A DNA stretch of 5,683 nucleotides, taken from the NCBI GenBank assembly GCA_945981915.1, contig CAMFRJ010000100.1, positions 1-5,683 of the forward strand, written 5' to 3'. Below the pieces are notes generated by a model that was not told the origin of the DNA, did not search any database, and saw nothing but the letters and a program-made list of their open reading frames with translations. Shown here piece after piece: positions 1 to 5,683 of this stretch. The position numbers and the translations under genes are program-made. Numbering within the stretch: the stretch's first letter is position 1; every line of letters begins with the position of its first letter. The stretch is from an uncultured Erysipelotrichaceae bacterium (GTDB lineage: Bacteria; Bacillota_I; Bacilli_A; Erysipelotrichales; Coprobacillaceae).

Positions 1-612
1 ATTAAACAAACCTTCATCATCTATACATGCCATTTGATCAGCTTTAATCATTAACTCATGTTCATCAATATTACATGGCTCTCCACTTAAATTAAAATAG
101 GAATGATTAGTAATATTAATAATTGTATCTTTATCAGTGGTTGCATGATATTTAATTTTTAATCCATTATTTAAAAGAATATATGTTGCATAAAAATTTA
201 AATTACCCGGAAATCCTTCTTCTCCATCTTGAGAGAAATAATGAAAAACAATCTCATTTTCTCTTATCTCATACGTGAATGTTTGATATGAAAATCCTTC
301 AATTCCCCCATGTAATGTATTTGAACCGTTATTTTTTTCTAAAGAGAATATCTCATTATTCAATGTAAATTTCCCATTTCCTATACGATTTGCCACTCTA
401 CCAACTAAAGCACCTAGATAACTGCCGTCTTTCTTTTTATAATCATCAATACTAGGGAATCCTAATACGACATCTCTTTTTTCTCCATGTTTATCTTTGA
501 CAATCATTTTTAATATCGTGCAACCATAATTCGTCACTTGTATTTCAATATTTTCATTTCTCATTGAAATAATGTCTATACCTCGAGATACATTTTCTAT
601 AATCTCAATCAT
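1..612 (-). CDS. galM: Aldose 1-epimerase (galactose mutarotase), partial: C-terminus beyond window
   Basis: The frame is open from an ATG at 612-610 to the window edge, giving 204 N-terminal codons of a protein usually near 340 residues. GalM interconverts beta- and alpha-D-galactose in the cytoplasm, supplying the alpha anomer that galactokinase uses. Visible family motifs are GRVANRIGNGKF (residues 71-82), LHGG with His101, and NITNHSYFNL with His170. These two histidines match the catalytic/substrate-binding His96 and His170 of the characterised Lactococcus enzyme. The catalytic Glu expected near residue 300 lies off the window. The start follows the galT stop by one base, and only a weak GAG Shine-Dalgarno lies 8 bases upstream, so translation is probably coupled to galT. 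The next in-frame ATG (codon 17) has no better ribosome site and would cut into the first beta strand. Family identity is firm; the exact sugar preference is inferred from the neighbours. Confidence 0.93.
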   Translation of the reverse strand, partial: MIEIIENVSRGIDIISMRNENIEIQVTNYGCTILKMIVKDKHGEKRDVVLGFPSIDDYKKKDGSYLGALVGRVANRIGNGKFTLNNEIFSLEKNNGSNTLHGGIEGFSYQTFTYEIRENEIVFHYFSQDGEEGFPGNLNFYATYILLNNGLKIKYHATTDKDTIINITNHSYFNLSGEPCNIDEHELMIKADQMACIDDEGLFN

Positions 613-613
613 A

Positions 614-2095
614 CTATTTACTCAAAGAATCTACAAAACGAGTAAATCCTTCTATTCCTTTCTGATTCATCTTATAAACTCCTGCATTTTCTAATACACT
701 AACAAATTTTTTTGTCACTTCTTTTTCAATAAACTCATCTATAGATTGCTCATCAAATTCTAAAGTTTGTAAATATTCAAACCATTCTTTATGCTTTTTT
801 AAACTCTCAAAATCATCAATACATTTCTTTTTTAACAAACATAATTTCAAACATTCTAATTCATCTTTTAATCTAGCAGGTAAAACAGCTAATCCCATGA
901 CTTCAATTAACCCAATATTTTCTTTTTTGATATGATGATGCTTGGCATGTGGATGAAATATACCCAAAGGATGTTCATCGTTTGTTCGATTATTTCTTAA
1001 TACAATATCTATTTGATAACGATTATTATCCATTCTTGCAATTGGTGTTACTGTGTTATGTCTTACATCATTTGTATGTGAAAGAATATCACATGAAATA
1101 TCATCATAATTTTTCCAATGACTTAATATCTTATCTGATAGATCAACAAGAACTTCTTTATCATCAGCTGTAAGTCTTAATGTAGATAAAGGCCAATTCA
1201 ACATTTGTACTTTTACATTTTCATATCCTTTAATTTCAATTTCCTTAATAACCGATGCATCCTGCATTGGGAACCTATGTCTACCACCTTGATAATGATC
1301 ATGAGTAAGTATAGAACCTCCTACAATAGGTAAATCCGCATTACTTCCTATCATATAATGAGGAAATTTTTCAATGAAAGCGAATAAGTTTTCAAATGTT
1401 TGTCTATTGATAACCATTGGAACATGATCATTGTTAAAAATAATACAATGCTCATTATAATAAACATAAGGTGAATATTGAAAATGATACGTTTTTCCAT
1501 TCAAATCAAGAGGTATGATTCTATGTGTTTGTCTAGCAGGATGATTCATATTCCCTGCATATCCAACATTCTCTTTACACAATAAACATTGAGGATATCC
1601 TGTACTTTTCACAAGTTTAGCTTTTGCTATTTCTTTAGGATCTTTTTCAGGTTTTGATAAGTTAATTGATATCTGAATATCTCCATATTTGTAATAATGG
1701 GAAAATTTAATATTTTTATCAGTTCTCGCTTTTCTAATATAATTTGAATGAATGGATAAATCATAAAAATATTGTGTCGCTTTTTGTTTGCTTTCATCAT
1801 ATAACTGATAAAACTTATTAACAACTTCACTAGGTCTTGGCATAATACAATTCATTATTTTGGTATCAAACAAATCTCTTTCTGTGATATTATCTTCTAT
1901 CAATCCTGCTTTTACAGCATAATCAAGCATATCTTCAATTAGTAAATAATAATCAATTTTTTCGACTGTTGTTCTTTCGAAACAATCTAGTTTAAACAAA
2001 TCAAGTAACATATTTATTGAATAATCCACGTCATATAAAGAAATCATTTGATTTTCCAAACCATAATTGACTAATTGATTTATTTTAGTATTCAT
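614..2095 (-). CDS. galT: UDP-glucose--hexose-1-phosphate uridylyltransferase (galactose-1-phosphate uridylyltransferase, type 2)
   Basis: A complete 493-residue protein. GalT transfers UMP between UDP-glucose and galactose-1-phosphate, giving UDP-galactose and glucose-1-phosphate, the central step of the cytoplasmic Leloir pathway. Length and sequence fit the Bacillota 'type 2' GalT family (about 490 residues) rather than the ~350-residue E. coli type. Recognisable blocks are a C-x2-C pair (Cys170, Cys173) followed by GNMNHPARQTHRIIP (181-195), VGGSILTHDHYQGGRH (258-273), and a histidine-rich FHPHAKHHHIKKENIG stretch (380-395) leading into GLIEVMGLAVLPARLK. The HDHYQ at 265-269 is the probable counterpart of the HPHxQ active site of classical GalT; that alignment is from family knowledge and was not computed. 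The ATG at 2095 has a strong AAAGGAGA site 7 bases upstream. The gene follows a hairpin/T-run in the 94-base gap and is separated from galM by one base. galK and galE, the usual partners, are not in the window. Confidence 0.96.
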   Translation of the reverse strand: MNTKINQLVNYGLENQMISLYDVDYSINMLLDLFKLDCFERTTVEKIDYYLLIEDMLDYAVKAGLIEDNITERDLFDTKIMNCIMPRPSEVVNKFYQLYDESKQKATQYFYDLSIHSNYIRKARTDKNIKFSHYYKYGDIQISINLSKPEKDPKEIAKAKLVKSTGYPQCLLCKENVGYAGNMNHPARQTHRIIPLDLNGKTYHFQYSPYVYYNEHCIIFNNDHVPMVINRQTFENLFAFIEKFPHYMIGSNADLPIVGGSILTHDHYQGGRHRFPMQDASVIKEIEIKGYENVKVQMLNWPLSTLRLTADDKEVLVDLSDKILSHWKNYDDISCDILSHTNDVRHNTVTPIARMDNNRYQIDIVLRNNRTNDEHPLGIFHPHAKHHHIKKENIGLIEVMGLAVLPARLKDELECLKLCLLKKKCIDDFESLKKHKEWFEYLQTLEFDEQSIDEFIEKEVTKKFVSVLENAGVYKMNQKGIEGFTRFVDSLSK

Positions 2096-2101
2096 TCTCT
2101 T

Positions 2102-2109
2102 TCTCCTTT
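2102..2109 (-). promoter_or_regulatory. Strong ribosome binding site of galT
   Basis: On the minus strand this reads AAAGGAGA, with AAGGAG placed 7 bases before the galT ATG (2095-2093). It is the best Shine-Dalgarno in the window. It lies only about 13 bases after the T-run of the intergenic hairpin, so galT can be translated independently of the upstream genes. Confidence 0.8.
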
Positions 2110-2122
2110 AAAACATATTTTA

Positions 2123-2167
2123 TGTATAAAAAGTCATCAATGAATGCTTATTCATATAGATGACTTT
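2123..2167 (-). terminator. Intergenic hairpin plus T-run: Rho-independent terminator or partial attenuator
   Basis: Read on the minus strand, AAAGTCATC (2167-2159) pairs perfectly with GATGACTTT (2138-2130) over 9 bp. Inside it a second 5-bp stem, TGAAT (2154-2150) with ATTCA (2145-2141), closes a 4-base loop. Unpaired bases TATA and AA separate the two stems. The 3' arm runs straight into TTTTT then ATAC, as in an intrinsic terminator. The stem is AU-rich, so termination may be partial. It starts 22 bases after the stop of the HAD gene and ends about 30 bases before galT. Because galT and galM continue on the same strand with no clear promoter between, this could set a lower expression level for the gal genes, stabilise the lac-side mRNA 3' end, or truly end the upstream transcript. 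Confidence 0.6.
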
Positions 2168-2189
2168 AAATGAACTTTAACGATGAGGT

Positions 2190-2849
2190 CTATAAAGATT
2201 CTAATCCTACAAAATTATCTATTACTTTAATGACTCCAGGTAAATCTTGATATTCTTCTTTTTTATTCGCAGAGTCTATAACAATAATATGAGGACATCC
2301 TGCACGATAAGCATTTTTGATTCCACTAATAGAATCTTCAAAAATTAAACATTCTTTTAATTCAATATTTAAAATCTCTGATGCCTTTTCAAACATTGCT
2401 ATTTTATTCTTATAAGTTCCATCATCATAAACAATATTTCTAGGATTAATCCAATGATCTAGATGAAATGATTCTACAAAAAAGTCAATGTTTTCTTTAA
2501 TAGAAGCACTTGCAATAGTAAAAGGAATGTTTCTTTTGCTTAAATCATTAAAATATTGTTCAACACCCTCTACAAGATGGAAAGATTCAACATCTTCCTG
2601 ACAATATTGACGATAATATTCCTCTTTCAATAAAGAGTATTTATTAATCATTTCATCATCACATTCTCCATTAAATAAATATTGAATGATTTCTTTATTA
2701 GGAACACCATTAAAATGCTCATGAAGTTCTTGATCACTTATACCATAACCTCTTATTAGTTGAGAAATCGCACCCCATGCTTTAATGTGCTTGTCATTAT
2801 CAAAAAATAATGTGCCATTAAAATCAAAGATAACTCCTTTGTATTTCAT
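2190..2849 (-). CDS. HAD-superfamily hydrolase/mutase, beta-phosphoglucomutase-like; candidate sugar-phosphate phosphatase
   Basis: A complete 219-residue cytoplasmic protein of the HAD superfamily, beta-phosphoglucomutase-like group with a helical C1 cap (roughly residues 15-90). Motif I is FDFNGTLF: Asp9 is the nucleophile, but position 11 is Asn instead of the usual general acid/base Asp. The codons GAT and AAT were checked in the sequence. Motif II is IASAS (Ser114), motif III probably Lys147 in TYKNK, and motif IV FEDSISGIKNAYRAG with Glu171 and Asp172 for Mg2+ binding. The spacing closely parallels Lactococcus beta-PGM (Asp8, Ser114, Lys145, Glu169, Asp170). The ATG at 2849 lies two bases after the lacG stop, and an AGAGAGG ribosome site overlaps the last lacG codons, so it is co-translated with lacG. 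Context suggests a phosphorylated sugar substrate such as galactose-6-phosphate, but this is inference. Alternatives are a beta-PGM-like mutase or a general phosphatase. The fold is certain; the substrate is unknown. Confidence 0.88.
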   Translation of the reverse strand: MKYKGVIFDFNGTLFFDNDKHIKAWGAISQLIRGYGISDQELHEHFNGVPNKEIIQYLFNGECDDEMINKYSLLKEEYYRQYCQEDVESFHLVEGVEQYFNDLSKRNIPFTIASASIKENIDFFVESFHLDHWINPRNIVYDDGTYKNKIAMFEKASEILNIELKECLIFEDSISGIKNAYRAGCPHIIVIDSANKKEEYQDLPGVIKVIDNFVGLESL

Positions 2850-2851
2850 TT

Positions 2852-4255
2852 CTATACCTCTCTATGTTGAATAACTCTTTTATACCAATATGCTGATGCT
2901 TTAGGAAAACGTTCTTGAGTTTCATAATCGACATAAAATAATCCATATCTCTTGTTGTAACCATTTGACCAAGAAAACATATCCATTAATGACCAAACAA
3001 AATATCCTTTTACATTAACACCTTCTTCAATTGCTTTTAATAGCCATTGCAAATGTTGTTTAATATAATCTATTCTAGGTTCATCATCAATCACATTATT
3101 TTCTTCAAATGTATCTTTATAACCCATACCATTTTCAGTTATATAAATTGCTTTATAATTTGGATATTGATTTTTGATACGTTTAACCATATCATACATA
3201 CCTTCAGGAATAATCAACCAATCCCAATCTGTTGTAGGAATCCCTTCTTTAATAACTCTTTCTCCAACACCTTTTAACTTAAATTTTTTCGTTCCTTTTT
3301 CACCTGTTCCATTATGATGAATTTCATTTTCTCCTTCATAATGTCTAACGAAATTGCTTTGATAATTATTCATTCCTAAATAATCAATTTGACTAGCTGC
3401 TTTCTTCATTTCTTCAATGTCTTTTTGATCATAGTGAAAAGTTCCACCGTTTAATTCAACAAGTTCTTGAATAATATCTAAGGTTTCATTGCTATAATAA
3501 CCTAAAAATGTTGCATCTAATAAGAATTGATTAGCTAATACATCATCTTTTTTAGCTGCTAAAACATCTCTTTCATCATTTTCATCAAGTGGATACTTTG
3601 TATCCAAAGAATGAATAATTCCAATTTTTCCAGAATATCCTTTTTCTTTATAGATATTGACAGCTTTCGCATGAGCAACCATCATTCCATGCATTGAAGC
3701 TACTGCTTTTGTTATATCAAAAGTTATGCATGGAGGAAAAGTTCCTTCAATATATTGATTTGTCGCTATAGGCCATACTTCATTAAATGTAAACCAATAA
3801 GAAACTTCATCTTTATATTCTTCAAAACAGAATTTTGCATATTCAACAAAAGCTTCTATTGTATTCCTATTTAAGAAATCTCCTTCCTTGTGTAAAGCAT
3901 CTGGTGTATCAAAATGATGTAATGTGACATAGGGTTCAACACCATTTTTATGACATTCTTGAAATAATTGATGATAGAATTGAACACCTTCATCATTAAT
4001 TTTACCTTTTCCTTCAGGAAAGATTCTTGACCAAGCAATAGAAATACGAATACCATTAATACCAAATTGATGACATAATTTTAAGTCAACTGGATATTTA
4101 TGATAAAAATCACTAGCTGGTTCAGGAGAAAAACGGCCTTGCTTTTCTAGATAATCATCCCAAGCAACTTTTCCTTTACCATGACTTTGAGTACATCCTT
4201 CACATTGGTAGGCAGCTGTTGCCGCACCAAATACAAAATCTTCACTAAATTTCAT
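2852..4255 (-). CDS. lacG: 6-phospho-beta-galactosidase (GH1)
   Basis: A complete 467-residue glycoside hydrolase family 1 enzyme, close to the ~468-470 residues of Staphylococcus and Lactococcus LacG. It hydrolyses lactose-6-phosphate in the cytoplasm to glucose and galactose-6-phosphate with retention of configuration. The catalytic acid/base is Glu159 in TFNEV and the nucleophile Glu374 in YITENG. Ser428, Lys435 and Tyr437 in [12 protein letters not shown] occupy the positions known to bind the 6-phosphate. Trp429, between them, is the residue I recall as typical of 6-phospho-beta-galactosidases as opposed to 6-phospho-beta-glucosidases. The N-terminal FGAATAAYQ and the [14 protein letters not shown] and [14 protein letters not shown] blocks (45-80) are also LacG-like. 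The ATG at 4255 has AGAGGA 7 bases upstream and lies 14 bases after the lacE stop, so the substrate-importing permease and the hydrolase form one transcription unit. No frameshift or missing key residue was seen. Confidence 0.95.
   Translation of the reverse strand: MKFSEDFVFGAATAAYQCEGCTQSHGKGKVAWDDYLEKQGRFSPEPASDFYHKYPVDLKLCHQFGINGIRISIAWSRIFPEGKGKINDEGVQFYHQLFQECHKNGVEPYVTLHHFDTPDALHKEGDFLNRNTIEAFVEYAKFCFEEYKDEVSYWFTFNEVWPIATNQYIEGTFPPCITFDITKAVASMHGMMVAHAKAVNIYKEKGYSGKIGIIHSLDTKYPLDENDERDVLAAKKDDVLANQFLLDATFLGYYSNETLDIIQELVELNGGTFHYDQKDIEEMKKAASQIDYLGMNNYQSNFVRHYEGENEIHHNGTGEKGTKKFKLKGVGERVIKEGIPTTDWDWLIIPEGMYDMVKRIKNQYPNYKAIYITENGMGYKDTFEENNVIDDEPRIDYIKQHLQWLLKAIEEGVNVKGYFVWSLMDMFSWSNGYNKRYGLFYVDYETQERFPKASAYWYKRVIQHREV
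2857..2863 (-). promoter_or_regulatory. Ribosome binding site of the HAD gene, just inside the lacG 3' end
   Basis: The minus strand reads AGAGAGG, 7 bases before the HAD start codon. It lies directly ahead of the lacG stop codon (2854-2852), so ribosomes finishing lacG sit on it. This supports the ATG at 2849 as the start and translational coupling of the two genes. Confidence 0.7.
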
Positions 4256-4262
4256 AATAATT

Positions 4263-4268
4263 TCCTCT
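4263..4268 (-). promoter_or_regulatory. Ribosome binding site of lacG
   Basis: The minus strand reads AGAGGA, with a 7-base spacer to the lacG ATG at 4255. It sits in the short lacE-lacG gap, immediately after the lacE TAA (4272-4270), and fixes the lacG start. Confidence 0.7.
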
Positions 4269-4269
4269 C

Positions 4270-5683
4270 TTACTCATTATTTCCATCTAAAATTGAGAAT
4301 ACAAATTCTAATGCTTTTTGTGGATTACGTGTTAATTCAATATATTTTTTGCCTTCACAAGCAGCTGATTTAATTCCTAAACGATCTGTATCTTTCTTTA
4401 AATCTTCATAATAGTTTGCAACTTGAGGAGCTAATACTACTAAATCATAATCTTTTAGCATATCATAATGAGCACCGTAAGATCCTGCAGCAGTAATCAT
4501 TTTAATTCCTTGTTCTTCTGCTCCTTTTAATAGAGCATTAGCTAATAAACCACTAGTTCCACCACCTGCGCATAAAACAAGCACACGTTTTTCATTAACA
4601 ACATCTGATTCTACATCAACAGATTCTAATTCTTCTTTGACATAACCACCTTTTAAAGCTTCTTCTTCACATTTTTGTTTATCATAGACCATAAAGAATG
4701 GATAATAAACGACAAAGTCTACAACTAAAACTAAAATCGCGAATATGATAGATAATATCGTAATTCCACAACCTAATACAATTCCTAAAGGGGCTGGTGT
4801 TGTCCATGGTAGAATGTATTGGAAACTATTCATACCTAAGAAATCTACAAATGCTTTAAAAATCCATACATTGAAGATTGGTGCTGCAATAAATGGTATA
4901 AAGAAGATTGGATTTAAGATTAAAGGAGCACCAAATAAAATTGGTTCATTAACACCAAATAAGACAGGAATTGAACTTGCTTTACCTACTGCTCTTAATT
5001 CTTTAGATTTTGCCATAAACGCAAACATGAATGTGACGATTAATGTTGCTCCTGTTCCACCTAATGTTGCAACGAATTGTTGAACACCTGGAGTTAAGAT
5101 ATTTGCCGCATGCTTTCCAGCTTGTACTAATTCTAAGTTATTGGCAATATTCACATAATAGATCGCAGCAACTGCTGGTTCTACGATTGAAGGTCCTTGA
5201 ATACCTACAAACCAGAATAAAGACATTGCTCCATAAATAATAGCTAAACCAATATAACCGTCTGCTGCCGTAAATAATGGCTTAAACACTTCAATAACTG
5301 CTTGTGCAAAGCACATTCCAGCAATATTTCTAAAAATAATATCAAACACTGCTAATAAGATAATTGATACTCCAAATGGAATAACGTCAGCAAAAGTTTG
5401 AGAAATATTTGGCGGTACTTCTTCTGGCATATGAATCGTAATGTTACGTTTCACACAGAACTTATAAACATTACAAACAAAGAATGCGACTACAAAGGCT
5501 GTTAATAAACCTTTAGATCCCATATACCCACTAGAAAAACCACCTTCTATTGAATCAACTCCAACAACTAAGAATCCAACAATTCCTGCCATTAAAGTTG
5601 AAATATTGTTGATTTGTCTATTAACGGGCATATCTCTATTTAAGCTATCTGTTAAATTTTTGGCAGTTGTTCCAGCTACTAAT
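4270..5683 (-). CDS. lacE: PTS lactose-specific permease EIICB, partial: N-terminus beyond window
   Basis: The frame is open from the window edge to TAA at 4272-4270. The ATG at 5631 is not the start: 17 codons upstream (from 5682) continue the conserved family sequence [15 protein letters not shown], so about 470 residues are visible and roughly 100 are missing from a ~570-residue protein. The membrane EIIC domain comes first, with several hydrophobic segments and the signature [17 protein letters not shown] (conserved Glu at 4947-4945). A short charged linker rich in Glu and Asp (about 4674-4588) follows, then a cytoplasmic EIIB domain opening with [18 protein letters not shown]. Its phosphorylated cysteine is encoded at 4572-4570 and corresponds to Cys476 of S. 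aureus LacE. The protein imports lactose and phosphorylates it to lactose-6-phosphate, taking phosphate from EIIA (LacF) onto that cysteine. No lacF is in the window. The lacG neighbour and sequence support lactose; cellobiose-type permeases of the same superfamily usually have EIIB as a separate protein. Confidence 0.95.
   Translation of the reverse strand, partial: LVAGTTAKNLTDSLNRDMPVNRQINNISTLMAGIVGFLVVGVDSIEGGFSSGYMGSKGLLTAFVVAFFVCNVYKFCVKRNITIHMPEEVPPNISQTFADVIPFGVSIILLAVFDIIFRNIAGMCFAQAVIEVFKPLFTAADGYIGLAIIYGAMSLFWFVGIQGPSIVEPAVAAIYYVNIANNLELVQAGKHAANILTPGVQQFVATLGGTGATLIVTFMFAFMAKSKELRAVGKASSIPVLFGVNEPILFGAPLILNPIFFIPFIAAPIFNVWIFKAFVDFLGMNSFQYILPWTTPAPLGIVLGCGITILSIIFAILVLVVDFVVYYPFFMVYDKQKCEEEALKGGYVKEELESVDVESDVVNEKRVLVLCAGGGTSGLLANALLKGAEEQGIKMITAAGSYGAHYDMLKDYDLVVLAPQVANYYEDLKKDTDRLGIKSAACEGKKYIELTRNPQKALEFVFSILDGNNE

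Noticed and set aside
949..1173. Plus-strand open frame antisense to galT.
   Set aside because: It is fully contained opposite conserved galT sequence, and its Tyr/Leu/His-rich translation has no domain character. It is a shadow frame.
2096..2140. A possible separate promoter for galT, with TAAAAT as a -10 on the minus strand after the hairpin.
   Set aside because: The -35 candidates would have to lie in the hairpin arm, and they are either poor matches (TTCATT) or at the wrong spacing (TTGATG is only 12 bases away). AT-rich DNA yields such matches by chance.
4745..5083. A 112-codon open frame on the plus strand, the longest of several plus-strand frames.
   Set aside because: It is antisense to the conserved EIIC domain of lacE, shows no recognisable family and has biased composition (repeated Asn, Ile, Lys), as expected from a shadow of a real gene.
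5436..5447. Short palindrome CGTAA-TG-TTACG.
   Set aside because: It is only 5 bp per arm, lies inside lacE codons and has no second copy that I could see; it is likely chance.
5442..5455. A sequence resembling a catabolite repression (cre) operator, TGTTACGTTTCACA.
   Set aside because: The central CG is one base off the cre consensus spacing, and the site lies deep inside the lacE coding region, so it is best explained as codons.
5629..5631. The ATG at 5631 as the start of lacE.
   Set aside because: The frame continues upstream to the window edge with conserved LacE sequence, so this is an internal methionine and the gene is truncated by the window.

Overview
This window is AT-rich DNA, and every gene in it runs on the minus strand. 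It reads as part of one lactose/galactose catabolic operon of a low-GC Bacillota bacterium. The PTS lactose transporter, LacG, and the ~493-residue 'type 2' GalT all have their best-known relatives in Bacillota. A gut Erysipelotrichia-like or Lactobacillales host would fit, but this is a guess; no taxonomic marker gene is present.

In the direction of transcription (high to low coordinates) the layout is as follows. (1) 5683-4270 is lacE, the lactose-specific PTS EIICB permease, missing its N-terminus at the window edge. (2) 4255-2852 is lacG, 6-phospho-beta-galactosidase, complete. (3) 2849-2190 is a beta-phosphoglucomutase-like HAD-superfamily protein, complete, with an atypical motif I (Asp-Phe-Asn-Gly-Thr). 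(4) 2189-2096 is the only sizeable gap; it holds a hairpin followed by a T-run (terminator or attenuator-like) and then a strong ribosome binding site. (5) 2095-614 is galT, galactose-1-phosphate uridylyltransferase, complete. (6) 612-1 is galM, aldose 1-epimerase, with its C-terminus beyond the window. Apart from the 94-base gap the genes are packed 1 to 14 bases apart. No stretch over 300 bases lacks a gene, and no RNA gene, mobile element, long repeat or CRISPR array was seen.

The combination is biochemically interesting. LacE and LacG import lactose as lactose-6-phosphate and split it to glucose plus galactose-6-phosphate, which classically enters the tagatose-6-phosphate pathway (lacABCD). 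The downstream genes instead belong to the Leloir pathway, which handles unphosphorylated galactose. The HAD protein sits exactly between the two halves and is tightly coupled to lacG. An attractive but unproven model is that it removes the phosphate from galactose-6-phosphate (or a related sugar phosphate), joining a PTS front end to a Leloir back end. Its Asn in place of the usual general acid/base Asp is a caution against assuming ordinary phosphatase activity. The genes that would settle the pathway (lacF, lacABCD, galK, galE, a regulator) are not in the window.
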